This document shows positions 1 to 7,282 of a DNA stretch of 42,045 nucleotides, piece after piece. The notes under the pieces are model-generated. The model was given only the letters and a program-made list of their open reading frames with translations. It was not told the origin of the DNA and searched no databases. Positions within the stretch are counted from its first letter, which is position 1; each line of letters begins with the position of its first letter. The translations under genes were made by a program, and so were the position numbers. Source of the stretch: a virus; the IMG/VR virus record IMGVR_UViG_3300028595_000003, positions 1-42,045 of that record. One strand, given 5' to 3'.

Positions 1-73
1 TGAGAAGTTTATAACATTATACGGTGCACCAAGAGACTTAGAGACTGTAGCACCTATCGATGGACTTGATTAA
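1..73 (+). CDS. Primase-helicase, C-terminal fragment (contig overlap)
   Basis: This is the last 23 codons and stop of the primase-helicase whose full copy is at 39802-41991. It appears here only because the contig ends overlap by 127 bases. It is not a broken gene. The stop codon is at 71-73, and the ribosome binding site of the next gene follows at 79-84. Confidence 0.9.
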   Translation, partial: EKFITLYGAPRDLETVAPIDGLD

Positions 74-127
74 AATACAAGGAGTAAAACATATGACACT
101 ATTAGAATACCAGAGACGACTAGAGAA
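1..127. repeat. Left copy of 127-bp terminal duplication
   Basis: Bases 1-127 are identical to 41919-42045. The duplication lies inside ordinary coding sequence: the 3' end of the primase-helicase gene and the 5' end of the next small gene. It therefore shows that the contig is circular or circularly permuted. A length of exactly 127 matches a common maximum assembly k-mer, so it is probably an assembly overlap, not a biological terminal repeat. Confidence 0.95.
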
Positions 128-272
128 TATACAAACTAGTGACGCACCAACAGAAGTTAAAGACGAGGCCATAAGAAAGCTGCGAGAGCAGTTTGAGCCA
201 GTTTCAGCATCTCAACAAGTGCTTAAAGATATACAAGAGTCTCAAGCAGACTACGACGATTTGGTGGATTAA
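93..272 (+). CDS. Small hypothetical phage protein (59 aa)
   Basis: A 59-residue acidic, mostly helical protein with no recognised domain. The start at ATG 93 is chosen because AAGGAG at 79-84 sits 8 bases upstream. An in-frame ATG at 60 lies inside the preceding primase-helicase gene and has no such site. The gene is immediately downstream of the primase-helicase across the contig join and one base ahead of the next gene, so it belongs to the replication operon. Its C-terminal part is rich in Gln, Ser and Asp, which suggests a flexible tail. Function is unknown. Confidence 0.75.
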   Translation: MTLLEYQRRLENIQTSDAPTEVKDEAIRKLREQFEPVSASQQVLKDIQESQADYDDLVD

Positions 273-273
273 C

Positions 274-444
274 ATGGAATTAGAAATAATACACGACTAC
301 TTTACCTATGCTATGCCGCTACATATGTTAGCGCAGAAGCACCAAGTATCTAAACATTATGTACTTAAGGTAATGCACTATCATATAGTTACAAAGCCTT
401 ATGAAATTATGGAATCAAGAAAACTACTAGAGGAGTTAGAATGA
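274..444 (+). CDS. Small HTH-like hypothetical protein (56 aa)
   Basis: A 56-residue protein. ATG 274 is one base after the previous stop, preceded by GGTGG about 7 bases upstream. Residues about 10-35 (Y-x-M-P-L-H-M-L-A-Q-K-H-x-V-S-K-H-Y-V) have the spacing of a helix-turn-helix: a helix, a short turn at HQVS, then a second helix. This could be a small DNA-binding protein, but the assignment rests on pattern only. Its stop overlaps the next start in an ATGA arrangement, so the two are probably translationally coupled. Confidence 0.65.
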   Translation: MELEIIHDYFTYAMPLHMLAQKHQVSKHYVLKVMHYHIVTKPYEIMESRKLLEELE

Positions 445-911
445 ATATTTTCGTACTAGACTATAACCCAAAAGTTGCAGCGCAATCTCACTGTGATAAA
501 CACGTTGTTAAAATGATATTAGAGACTGCTCAGATGATGTGCACAACAGCACACCTAGTTGGTGTTGATAGTCCTTATAAACCTACACATAAGAATCATC
601 CGTGTACTGTATGGGCTAGAGAGTCACAGCAAAACTTTAGATGGTTGATGGAACTATTTAATGAGCTGCACGAGGAGTGGATGTGGCGCTATAATCACAA
701 CGACAATCACTTATCGTACGCAAAACTTCAAGAAGTTGACTGGGACTTAGTTATCGAGAGACTCCCTGACATAGGTCTAACACCATTCGCACAAGCGATG
801 CCAGAAGAGTACAGAGACAGTGATGCAGTAACAGCGTATCAAACATACTATGTTAATGATAAAGCTGACTTATTAAACTACACAGGAAGGAGAGTACCAT
901 CATGGATATAA
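441..911 (+). CDS. Conserved phage protein with His/Cys-rich N-terminus
   Basis: A 156-residue protein of a type I associate with many environmental phages. It opens with a hydrophobic strand (NIFVLDYNP) followed by A-A-x-S-H-C-D-K-H-V-V-K-M at about residues 12-24, then a P-T-H-K-N-H-P-C-T-V-W block at 48-58 and an L-T-P-F-A-Q-A-M-P block near 112. The clustered His, Cys and Asp residues suggest a metal site or an enzyme active site. A distant relation to pyrimidine-dimer glycosylase-like families is possible, but I cannot support it from motifs. It overlaps both neighbours (ATGA upstream, 10 bases downstream). Confidence 0.75.
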   Translation: MNIFVLDYNPKVAAQSHCDKHVVKMILETAQMMCTTAHLVGVDSPYKPTHKNHPCTVWARESQQNFRWLMELFNELHEEWMWRYNHNDNHLSYAKLQEVDWDLVIERLPDIGLTPFAQAMPEEYRDSDAVTAYQTYYVNDKADLLNYTGRRVPSWI

Positions 912-1132
912 AAGAATACGAAGAACTCAAGCAAGAGATACTACAAGAGGAAAGAGAATCTAATGCAAGAGACTTAGACCACGAGTACAGAATGACTAAT
1001 GATTTTGACTACATTTTAGAGCATTACGCAGAAGAAGTTGACAAGGCTTATGAGATACTTAGAGAAGTATGTTACAAAATGTATGACTATGGTTGGGAAG
1101 AAACACCAGAAAGCTTAATAAGGAATGTATAA
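902..1132 (+). CDS. Small acidic hypothetical protein (76 aa)
   Basis: A 76-residue, very acidic, predicted all-helical protein without a recognised domain. AAGGAG ends about 10 bases before ATG 902, inside the end of the previous gene, which it overlaps by 10 bases. Its stop shares a base with the next start (TAATG at 1130-1134), which points to coupled translation. Function is unknown. Confidence 0.7.
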   Translation: MDIKEYEELKQEILQEERESNARDLDHEYRMTNDFDYILEHYAEEVDKAYEILREVCYKMYDYGWEETPESLIRNV

Positions 1133-1464
1133 TGAAAGAATATATAGGACAAATGGTAGAAGTTGCAGTATATACAGTAGATGAAGAATGGGAAGAAAGA
1201 GAACTGTTAGCAGTTATGCCAGATGATATAGAATACAAATATATTTGTAGAGCCAAAACAACGCACAGTGATTATGTTTCAGCATTTAAATATGCTAGAC
1301 CTCTTAAAAAAGAAGTCTACTACTATCAGTATGAGAAGCTTTATGCTTCTGGATATATATCTGAGACTGTATCTATAACAGAAGAACATGCAAAAGATAA
1401 AGGCTATACAGAAGAAAATGGTTGGTATAAAATAGAGTCATCTAAAAGAACGTGGGGGCATTAG
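1132..1464 (+). CDS. Hypothetical protein (110 aa)
   Basis: A 110-residue protein. The start at 1132 is preferred over an upstream ATG at 1093 because 1132 overlaps the previous stop in a TAATG junction and has AAGGAA nearby. The upstream choice would overlap the previous gene by 40 bases. It begins with M-K-E-Y-I-G-Q-M-V-E-V-A-V, a beta-strand pattern. It is rich in Tyr and Glu (for example K-K-E-V-Y-Y-Y-Q-Y) and has no recognised motif. Function is unknown. Confidence 0.65.
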   Translation: MKEYIGQMVEVAVYTVDEEWEERELLAVMPDDIEYKYICRAKTTHSDYVSAFKYARPLKKEVYYYQYEKLYASGYISETVSITEEHAKDKGYTEENGWYKIESSKRTWGH

Positions 1465-1465
1465 T

Positions 1466-1597
1466 ATGAAACTATGGTACTTAAAAATGAAATATAACTT
1501 TATTAAATGGTCTATCAAACACGATAGACTTAGTGATTGGTTAGCTATAGCTATATTCTTTACTATCACGTTTGGTACTTACTTTCTAGTGAGGTAA
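1466..1597 (+). CDS. Small single-pass membrane protein (43 aa)
   Basis: A 43-codon reading frame fills the gap between its neighbours with almost no spare bases. It has a GGGGG-type ribosome binding site at 1454-1458, and the next gene starts 4 bases after its stop. The N-terminal half is basic (M-K-L-W-Y-L-K-M-K-Y) and residues about 25-41 form one hydrophobic segment (W-L-A-I-A-I-F-F-T-I-T-F-G-T-Y-F-L). It may be a small inner-membrane protein of the kind used for takeover or exclusion, but that role is a guess. Confidence 0.6.
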   Translation: MKLWYLKMKYNFIKWSIKHDRLSDWLAIAIFFTITFGTYFLVR

Positions 1598-1600
1598 ATT

Positions 1601-2035
1601 ATGAGCTTTGAAACTAAAAGATTTGATATCACACATCTAAAGAAGTTTATGAGTCAGAGCATTGCTGCAGGGCATGTATGTAGATTATCAACAACAAAAG
1701 AATTTAGAAGCATTAAGAAAGTTCAAGACGATAGAGATATCTATATGATGCTCAATGTTAGAACATTTACTATTAATGATATTAGAAGAGTTAATAGTAA
1801 ACAGACCAACTTTATGATAGAAAATCTTAGAGAGCTTTATGAAGCTTATGGTGATAAGATACCTGACACTACCGACACAAACCCATTAGTTAAAAATAAG
1901 AACGCACACTTAGCAACCTACACAGAGCTTGGTTTAAAGTGGAAGGCGCAAAAGCGTGAAGAGAAAATACAAAGACAGCGTAGGTTCGTTAAGCGCTGGA
2001 ATAAAATGTTTCTAGGAGATAAAGATGAAGATTAA
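1601..2035 (+). CDS. Hypothetical basic protein (144 aa)
   Basis: A 144-residue protein, positively charged at its C-terminus, where the segment about 113-136 is dense in Arg and Lys (K-A-Q-K-R-E-E-K-I-Q-R-Q-R-R-F). This suggests nucleic acid contact or a partner-binding helix. The upstream site GTGAGG precedes ATG 1601. It overlaps the following helicase gene by 11 bases, suggesting coupled expression and perhaps an accessory role in replication. No domain was recognised. Confidence 0.65.
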   Translation: MSFETKRFDITHLKKFMSQSIAAGHVCRLSTTKEFRSIKKVQDDRDIYMMLNVRTFTINDIRRVNSKQTNFMIENLRELYEAYGDKIPDTTDTNPLVKNKNAHLATYTELGLKWKAQKREEKIQRQRRFVKRWNKMFLGDKDED

Positions 2036-3212
2036 TTACACAACTGGATATGCTGGTACTGGGAAGTCAACAGCACTACTAGAACTGTTAGATACCCTAC
2101 CGACAGAAACTAGTGTAGTGTTAGCACCTACTCACAAGGCACTAACTCGTTTATCAACTGCTTATGAAGGTGATATAGAGCTAAGAACCATTCACTCAAT
2201 CTTAGGGTGGATACCAGGTATCAATGAGAATGCGGAGCATATATCACACATTGACACAACTATTAAGCTGGCGAATTCAATGGCTGAGTATAGAAATATA
2301 GTTATCGACGAGGCTGGTATGATGTCTGAAGATATGCTAATGGACCTTACAGGTAAAATAGAAGAGATGTGTGACTTTGAGACAGACCACATAACCTTAC
2401 ACTTATTCTTGGACCCTTATCAGCTATTACCTGTTAAAGGAGTTCAAATACAAACTGACCCTACAACAACTACTCACTTAACTACTCAACACAGAGCAGA
2501 GAGTCCTGATGTTGTAGCACTGTTTACGAAGTTTGTTAACTACCTTGAGGGTACTAACTCTATGGACTTATCTACTCCTAGTAGTCAGAATGTTATACAC
2601 ATTAATAGTATTGAAGGTTTTAAGAAGGGTGATAGACTCTTAGCATATACTAATGCAGCTGTAGGTAAGTATAATCAGATACTCTCAGAGTACTTAGGTA
2701 TAACCTCATATGTAGGGCAAGAGGTACAACTGGGTTCACTAACAGACTTATATATAGTTGATAAGTTTGTAAAGCCTAGTTATGAGAAGCTCTTAGATGC
2801 ATATAACAATAATACGCTTATGTTACAAAACTCACAGATTAATAAGAAGTTCTTAGAGTCTTCACTTAAAGCACTTATAAAGAATAAACATATACGGTTT
2901 ATACAATCTGGTGGACTTATTATACCTGTGATACCAGGCATTGGGGAAGCTTACTTAATTCGTAATAAAGCTAAAGAAGCTGCTATCAGCGACCGTAAGA
3001 AGTTCCAAGATGTTTATGCACTCAATAGAGCATTCACTATGGATTATAGTTTTGCTAGCACTGTTCACAAATCTCAGGGCTCTGAGTTCAATAGAGTATG
3101 GATTGACAAGACTGATATACAGAAAAGTATCTTCGGCGGAAGCTATAGAAACTATGCTCGACTAATGTATGTAGCTATTAGTCGTGCTAAGCAGACGGTG
3201 TTCATATTATAA
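2025..3212 (+). CDS. RecD/Dda-like SF1B DNA helicase
   Basis: A 395-residue ATP-dependent helicase that would translocate 5'-3' on single-stranded DNA, like T4 Dda and the RecD family. Motif I (GYAGTGKST) is at residues 8-16, motif Ia near 34-40 (A-P-T-H-K-A), motif II (IDEAGM) around 94-99, motif III (FLDPYQLLPV) around 128-137, motif V (STVHKSQGSEF) near residue 345, and motif VI (YVAISRAK) near the C-terminus. All key motifs are intact and the length fits Dda-like proteins. The start has TAGGAGA at 2013-2019. It is the last gene before a 201-bp gap holding two promoters. Confidence 0.93.
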   Translation: MKINYTTGYAGTGKSTALLELLDTLPTETSVVLAPTHKALTRLSTAYEGDIELRTIHSILGWIPGINENAEHISHIDTTIKLANSMAEYRNIVIDEAGMMSEDMLMDLTGKIEEMCDFETDHITLHLFLDPYQLLPVKGVQIQTDPTTTTHLTTQHRAESPDVVALFTKFVNYLEGTNSMDLSTPSSQNVIHINSIEGFKKGDRLLAYTNAAVGKYNQILSEYLGITSYVGQEVQLGSLTDLYIVDKFVKPSYEKLLDAYNNNTLMLQNSQINKKFLESSLKALIKNKHIRFIQSGGLIIPVIPGIGEAYLIRNKAKEAAISDRKKFQDVYALNRAFTMDYSFASTVHKSQGSEFNRVWIDKTDIQKSIFGGSYRNYARLMYVAISRAKQTVFIL

Positions 3213-3225
3213 TTTTTAATATTCG

Positions 3226-3248
3226 TTTAAATATTATTTAGATATAAT
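3226..3248 (+). promoter_or_regulatory. Promoter, TTTAAA-N11-TATAAT type (upstream of tandem pair)
   Basis: TTTAAA at 3226-3231 and TATAAT at 3243-3248 are separated by 11 bases that end in ATTTAGA. The same arrangement recurs at 3301, 35174 (minus) and 37232 (minus). The preceding bases TTAATATTCG also recur upstream of the sites at 35174 and 37703. It is shaped like host sigma-70 promoters of Campylobacterota, with a -10 box and phased T/A tracts and no -35. Confidence 0.7.
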
Positions 3249-3300
3249 ATTAGTACGATTTAATTAATTAAATTAAAATATTTATTTCGATTAATTTTCT

Positions 3301-3323
3301 TTTAAAGAAGATTTAGATATAAT
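3301..3323 (+). promoter_or_regulatory. Promoter, TTTAAA-N11-TATAAT type (downstream of tandem pair)
   Basis: TTTAAA at 3301-3306 and TATAAT at 3318-3323 are spaced by 11 bases ending in ATTTAGA. It lies 75 bp after the first site. A transcript starting 6-8 bases after the -10 would begin almost exactly at the leader hairpin (3334-3385), which supports this as the main start. Confidence 0.75.
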
Positions 3324-3333
3324 ATATTTATAA

Positions 3334-3385
3334 TTAATCACCACTGGAAGACGGTGGATAAACTATTAAACTCATCAGTGATTAA
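3334..3385 (+). ncRNA. Structured 5' leader of the 3414 gene
   Basis: TTAATCA at 3334-3340 can pair with TGATTAA at 3379-3385. Inside it, CCACT at 3341-3345 pairs with GGTGG at 3353-3357, with one G-U pair. The element starts within a few bases of the predicted transcription start, so it could act as a 5'-end mRNA stabiliser or a translational control structure. No known riboswitch class was recognised. Confidence 0.45.
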
Positions 3386-3413
3386 ATAATTACTGAAACT
3401 TAAAGGAAATATT

Positions 3414-3863
3414 TTGGCAACAAAAAAAGAAATTCACGCAACGGTAACAAATGAAGTAGCAGCACTATGTACTGCAGAAGGTGTAGATGAGTCTACAGTA
3501 GAAAAGTTAATGGCAATCTTAGATACTAATCTTGCTCCTAAAACTGGTGGTGCAACTATTAAAATAGAAGATGTTTACAATGAAGAAGATGATACTCTTT
3601 TATGTTCTGTATCTGGCGTTTGGTTACCAGCAACTGAAGAATACTTCTACGCTGAAAAAGCTGAAGGTAAAGGTATCAAAGGTCTTAAACGTGTATCTAA
3701 ACAAGCTGAGTCAATCCGTAAAGCTGCTGTTAAAGTTCTTAATGCAACTGAAAAAGCAATTATGGCTGACGTTCTTGGTGGTGAGATGAGTCCAGAAGAT
3801 GGTAAAGAAGCTCTTGAAGCTGCTAAAGCAGTTAAGCCTGATTACTCAAGCGTATCTGCATAA
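3414..3863 (+). CDS. Paralogous 149-aa phage protein, copy A
   Basis: A 149-residue protein starting at TTG 3414, with AAAGGA about 9 bases upstream; no ATG is available near the site. It begins M-A-T-K-K-E-I-H and has the block I-L-D-T-N-L-A-P-K-x-G-G at about residues 35-46. Both are repeated in the 149-residue protein at 38030-38479, so the two are paralogues. The middle (L-C-S-V-S-G-V-W-L-P) looks like half of a small metal-binding fold, and the C-terminal half is helical and Ala/Lys/Glu-rich. It lies just before the SSB gene, behind its own promoters, and is flanked by structured RNA. Its role may be DNA- or RNA-binding regulation; function is unknown. Confidence 0.75.
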   Translation: MATKKEIHATVTNEVAALCTAEGVDESTVEKLMAILDTNLAPKTGGATIKIEDVYNEEDDTLLCSVSGVWLPATEEYFYAEKAEGKGIKGLKRVSKQAESIRKAAVKVLNATEKAIMADVLGGEMSPEDGKEALEAAKAVKPDYSSVSA

Positions 3864-3884
3864 TCTTAAGTTCCTCTTAGGAGG

Positions 3885-3947
3885 GCTTAATGTAGCTCAT
3901 TGGTTCTGTGACGGCAGATAACCTAGATGAAGTGAGTTACATTAAGC
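3885..3947 (+). ncRNA. Intergenic RNA element with 15-bp stem
   Basis: Bases 3885-3899 (GCTTAATGTAGCTCA) pair with 3933-3947 over 15 positions with one G-U. The enclosed 33 bases fold again: GGTT-CTG at 3902-3908 pairs with CAG and AACC at 3915-3917 and 3920-3923, around a TGACGG loop. A small hairpin (TCCT-CTT-AGGA) precedes it at 3872-3882. There is no U-tract, so this is not a normal terminator. It lies in the 149-bp gap before the SSB gene and could be an RNase III-type processing site, as between T7 genes, or a control RNA. Confidence 0.55.
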
Positions 3948-4012
3948 ACAAGGCTTAGACTAATACATAGTGACTGTACCAAAACTAAAACAAGTAAAAC
4001 AAAGGAAAACAC

Positions 4013-4624
4013 ATGTCAACAAAGATTAAAACTCCAGTAGGCGAACTAAGATACGTATTCATCAAAGGTGAAGGTCGTAACCAAGCAATGCCTGGACAAC
4101 CAGAACGTATGCAATTCGTAGCATCAATAGTACTTAAGAAAGATAGTGCACAACACAAAGCTTTATTAGCTGAGATTAATAAAGAGTGGGATGTATACAA
4201 AGCTAACAACAGTCTTAAACCAGCACAGCAACCAAAAACAAATGGTATTAAACCTGTGATGGATAAAGAGACTGGTGCTGAAACTGATTATGTTCTTGCA
4301 ACATTCAAAACAAATACTAAATGGCCTGATGGTAAACCACAAGTAGTTAAAGTATTTGACCATAAAGGTAATGACATTACTGTAGCTGCTACTAATGCTG
4401 CTTGGTCTATTGGCTCAGGTTCAACGGGTGTTATACACGGTTCAGCAGTAGGAAACGATGCAGGCGGTGCACATAAAGTAACACTATACTTAACTGCAGT
4501 ACAGATTGCTAAACTAGTTAAATATGAAGGTGATGCACCAGACGTTGAAGAAATGGAAGGTGAAGACATCGACCTAGGTGAAGAAGCAGTTGCTGCTATT
4601 AGTGACGAAGCTCCTGCTCTATAG
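4013..4624 (+). CDS. Single-stranded DNA-binding protein (T7 gp2.5-like role)
   Basis: A 203-residue protein. The N-terminal 150 residues have OB-fold-like beta structure (T-P-V-G-E-L-R-Y-V-F-I-K-G-E-G at 7-21 and a V-V-K-V-F-D-H-K-G-N strand-loop around 110). It ends in a strongly acidic tail (residues about 175-203, E-M-E-G-E-D-I-D-L-G-E-E) followed by hydrophobic residues, as in phage and bacterial SSBs that recruit replication proteins by the C-terminus. It sits between a strong leader and the DNA polymerase gene. AAAGGA precedes ATG 4013. The SSB assignment rests on tail, fold pattern and context, not on a signature motif. Confidence 0.75.
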   Translation: MSTKIKTPVGELRYVFIKGEGRNQAMPGQPERMQFVASIVLKKDSAQHKALLAEINKEWDVYKANNSLKPAQQPKTNGIKPVMDKETGAETDYVLATFKTNTKWPDGKPQVVKVFDHKGNDITVAATNAAWSIGSGSTGVIHGSAVGNDAGGAHKVTLYLTAVQIAKLVKYEGDAPDVEEMEGEDIDLGEEAVAAISDEAPAL

Positions 4625-4636
4625 TACATGCCATGT

Positions 4637-4675
4637 AAGCCCTAGCACTAGATGTTAGGCCTTGGCTTTATTTTT
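4637..4675 (+). terminator. Hairpin with U-rich tail after SSB gene
   Basis: AAGCC at 4637-4641 pairs with GGCTT at 4664-4668, and CTAGC at 4642-4646 pairs with GTTAG at 4654-4658, with one G-U and a 5-base bulge. TATTTTTAT follows. This looks like a partial rho-independent terminator that would let SSB be made at a higher level than the downstream polymerase. The rest of the 114-bp gap (4625-4738) shows a TACAAT box at 4697-4702 as a weak promoter candidate and no gene. Confidence 0.5.
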
Positions 4676-4738
4676 ATCAGATATCTACAATTTAACTAAA
4701 CTATAGTGATTACAACACTAAGAAAATAAGGAAATAAA

Positions 4739-6388
4739 ATGACAGATTTTAAAGTAATAAAAGACATAAATGACTTACCTCAATTCTCTACTGAAGAGCC
4801 AACATTTGCTGATATAGAAACTGAAGGCTTATACATTAATACCAGACTTATCCAAGTATATCAACCATCAACTGACCCTATTATATATGTTATTGACATA
4901 GACTATATAGACGAACAAGCTGCTAAAGATTTCATAAAACCTTTATGGACAGTATGGTGGAATTGTTCGTACGATTTTGGCACACTAAATATGACTACTG
5001 ATAAGTTCGACGATTTAATATACTTGGCTAAGACTGCTTATCCACTATGGCAAGACTATAGACTTGATGTTGCAATTAGTAAGTTAGGTCATAATCATTT
5101 ATATGATGGGCTTGATAAAAAGACATTGCAAAAATCTGGTTTCGTTAGAGGTGCATATCTTAGTCAAGCTCAGTTAAGATACTCAGCTACTGATGTTCTT
5201 GCTTTATCATTAATATGGAAAAATGCAAATATACAAGCTGCAAGAGAAGTATTAGCATATAAAGTAGATATACTTAGTATGAGATACGCTATTCAATACC
5301 AAGAAAATGGTATAATAGTAGACCAATCTGCAGTACGTAAAGAGTTAGATAAAATAGAACAAGATATAGAAGATAACTATGTGAAATTAGATGGTCTTAA
5401 TCCAAATTCACCTAAACAAGTTAAAGAGTTTCTTGGTACTAACTCATCAGATAAAGCAACACTAATTAAACTAATTTCAGAAGGTAATAAGACTGCAGAA
5501 TTAGTGTTTAATCAGCGTAGACTTTTAAAACGTAGAACTATGCTTAACTCTTATAACTTTCCAGTTGTTAAAACACGATTCAATGTTGCTGGCGCAATAA
5601 CAGGTAGATTTACAGCTACTGGTGGTGATTTACATAATGGTATAAATGCTCAACAAATTCCTAGAGATTTACAGTATATCTTTAATCAGCCAACAGAAGA
5701 TACAGTTATTATTGAAGCTGACTTTGGTACTGCTGAACTAAGAGCTGCTGCTTCAATTATGGGTGAAGCTAATATGTATAATGAGTTAATGAATGATATC
5801 GACCTACATAAAGTTAGTGCGCGTATGGTTAATGGTAAAGCCATAGAAGACATAACCAAAGATGATAGACTAAAAGGTAAAGCTGTTAGTTTTGGATTTA
5901 TATTTGGTATGTCTGCTCCGTCGTTTAAAGAGTATGCATTCGTTAACTATGGTGTTATATTCAGTGATGAAGAGTCTGCTAAGATTAAATCTGAGTATAC
6001 TAAACATTACCCTAGTATTGCTAAGTATCATAAAAATGCTTGGAATAACTATAAGGACCCTAACTACTTTGTTACTACAGCTCTTGGTAGACGTGCTAAA
6101 CCTAAAATGGGAACTGATGCTATTAATATACCTACACAAGGTACGATAGCTGAAACAACAAAACTTAGTATTCATTATGCTGTTAAAGAAAATCCTGATA
6201 TTCTTAAATACATATACAATGTGGTTCACGATCAGATCAATCTTAGGGTACCTAGAGATAACTATATGTACTGGAAAGAACTACTGGTTAGGAATATGGA
6301 AAAAGGTTGGGCTGAGATATGCAAATCTAGTCTTATGATATATAAAGACATACCAATGCCAGTTGATGCTGAACATAGTCAAGGATAA
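4739..6388 (+). CDS. Family A DNA polymerase with 3'-5' exonuclease
   Basis: The 549-residue replicative polymerase. The proofreading exonuclease keeps its acidic residues: D25 and E27 (F-A-D-I-E-T-E-G), D79 (W-N-C-S-Y-D-F) and Y148/D152 (Y-S-A-T-D). The polymerase motifs are A (E-A-D-F-G-T-A-E-L-R, D328), B (R377-x3-K381-x3-F385-G-x2-F-G) and C (V-H-D-Q-I at 496-500, D498). Motif C has Gln where most family members have Glu. F385 predicts strong discrimination against dideoxynucleotides. It is compact compared with T7 gp5 (704 residues). It begins the replication-modification block and is followed 3 bases later by the exonuclease gene. Confidence 0.95.
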   Translation: MTDFKVIKDINDLPQFSTEEPTFADIETEGLYINTRLIQVYQPSTDPIIYVIDIDYIDEQAAKDFIKPLWTVWWNCSYDFGTLNMTTDKFDDLIYLAKTAYPLWQDYRLDVAISKLGHNHLYDGLDKKTLQKSGFVRGAYLSQAQLRYSATDVLALSLIWKNANIQAAREVLAYKVDILSMRYAIQYQENGIIVDQSAVRKELDKIEQDIEDNYVKLDGLNPNSPKQVKEFLGTNSSDKATLIKLISEGNKTAELVFNQRRLLKRRTMLNSYNFPVVKTRFNVAGAITGRFTATGGDLHNGINAQQIPRDLQYIFNQPTEDTVIIEADFGTAELRAAASIMGEANMYNELMNDIDLHKVSARMVNGKAIEDITKDDRLKGKAVSFGFIFGMSAPSFKEYAFVNYGVIFSDEESAKIKSEYTKHYPSIAKYHKNAWNNYKDPNYFVTTALGRRAKPKMGTDAINIPTQGTIAETTKLSIHYAVKENPDILKYIYNVVHDQINLRVPRDNYMYWKELLVRNMEKGWAEICKSSLMIYKDIPMPVDAEHSQG

Positions 6389-6391
6389 ATA

Positions 6392-7282
6392 ATGGAAGAG
6401 TTCGTAGAAATAGAGTTAGATGACCAAGGTCAAGTTATGCCACAAAAGATAGACAAAGTTGCATTAATAGATGCTGATACTATAGCATACATAGCTTGCC
6501 TCAATACTGAAGTTGCTGCTGAAGTACTTCCACAAGAGATGTATAGTGAAATGGAATGGGATGCTATTATCAATAACAAGCAATATGATGAAGAGCTTCA
6601 GGTTATTTATGAGACTGATGTCAATCAAGCACTATTAAAGGCTAATGATAAGCTTCAGCGTATACTAGATAAAACTGGTTGCACTAGTTATGAGTTGCAC
6701 TTCACTGGTGGCAGAGATAACTTTAGATATAAAATATTCCCTGAGTATAAAGCTAACAGAACTGGTAGAAGTCCTGCAGGTCTCTTTGAAGTAAAGAAAG
6801 CAATGTGTGAACAACTTGGTGGTACTATTCATGAGGGTTGGGAAGCTGACGATATGGTAGTATATCTCAGAAATCTACACCCTGAAAAGTATATGCTAGT
6901 GGCTATCGACAAAGACGTACTAAACTCAGTTGAAGGCACACACTTTAACTACGATGAGTCTAGTATGTATAACATTGATATGAAGTTTGTTGAAGTTAGT
7001 AAGCATACATCACTTACCTGGAGATATTTACAGACTCTTATGGGTGACAAGACAGATGGTATTATTGGCTTACACGGTATTGGTCCTAAGAAGGCTGAGA
7101 AGATTATTGATGGTAACTTTACGCACTCTGATATATGGAAAGCTGTTGTTGAAGCTTATAAGATGAAAGGCCGTACAGCTGATGAGGCACTACTAAATCT
7201 CAACTTAGTAGATATGAAGCTTCTTAAAGAAGTTGATGGTGAACTTAAAATAGTTCTTAGAACACACGAGGAAATGAAATGA
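6392..7282 (+). CDS. 5'-3' exonuclease / flap endonuclease (T7 gp6-type)
   Basis: A 296-residue PIN-like nuclease that would remove RNA primers and degrade DNA 5' ends. Visible motifs are the N-terminal A-L-I-D-A-D-T near residue 24, the arch region F-P-E-Y-K-A-N-R near 115, the acidic E-A-D-D-M (about 152-156), A-I-D-K-D (about 172-176), and the helix-3-turn-helix M-G-D-K-T-D-G-I-I-G-L-H-G-I-G-P-K-K-A (about 215-233). The length fits phage exonucleases. Its last codons overlap the DUF5664 gene (ATGA), so it is translationally coupled to the nucleotide-modification cluster. Confidence 0.93.
   Translation: MEEFVEIELDDQGQVMPQKIDKVALIDADTIAYIACLNTEVAAEVLPQEMYSEMEWDAIINNKQYDEELQVIYETDVNQALLKANDKLQRILDKTGCTSYELHFTGGRDNFRYKIFPEYKANRTGRSPAGLFEVKKAMCEQLGGTIHEGWEADDMVVYLRNLHPEKYMLVAIDKDVLNSVEGTHFNYDESSMYNIDMKFVEVSKHTSLTWRYLQTLMGDKTDGIIGLHGIGPKKAEKIIDGNFTHSDIWKAVVEAYKMKGRTADEALLNLNLVDMKLLKEVDGELKIVLRTHEEMK

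Larger units (their letters stand above)
3213..3413 (+). promoter_or_regulatory. Intergenic control region with tandem promoters and leader hairpin
   Basis: A 201-bp gene-free, AT-rich stretch between the helicase gene and the gene at 3414. It carries two promoter-like sites with the same N11 spacing (3226-3248 and 3301-3323) and a structured leader (3334-3385). No open reading frame with a ribosome binding site was seen. It separates the upstream replication genes from the SSB-polymerase-modification block and probably boosts the latter. Confidence 0.75.

Noticed and set aside
1-127. T7-style direct terminal repeat
   Set aside because: The repeat lies in coding sequence with no special features and its length equals a common assembly k-mer, so an assembly overlap explains it better.
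3340-3360. Glutamine riboswitch-like GGAAGACGG sequence
   Set aside because: Only a few bases resemble the motif; the junction structure and conserved flanks are absent.
3885-3947. tRNA-like or terminator structure
   Set aside because: No cloverleaf, anticodon arm or CCA end, and no U-tract after the stem.
4288-4629. Minus-strand 113-residue frame opposite the SSB gene
   Set aside because: It is the mirror of a strongly supported plus-strand gene, has no ribosome binding site and lies against the transcription direction.
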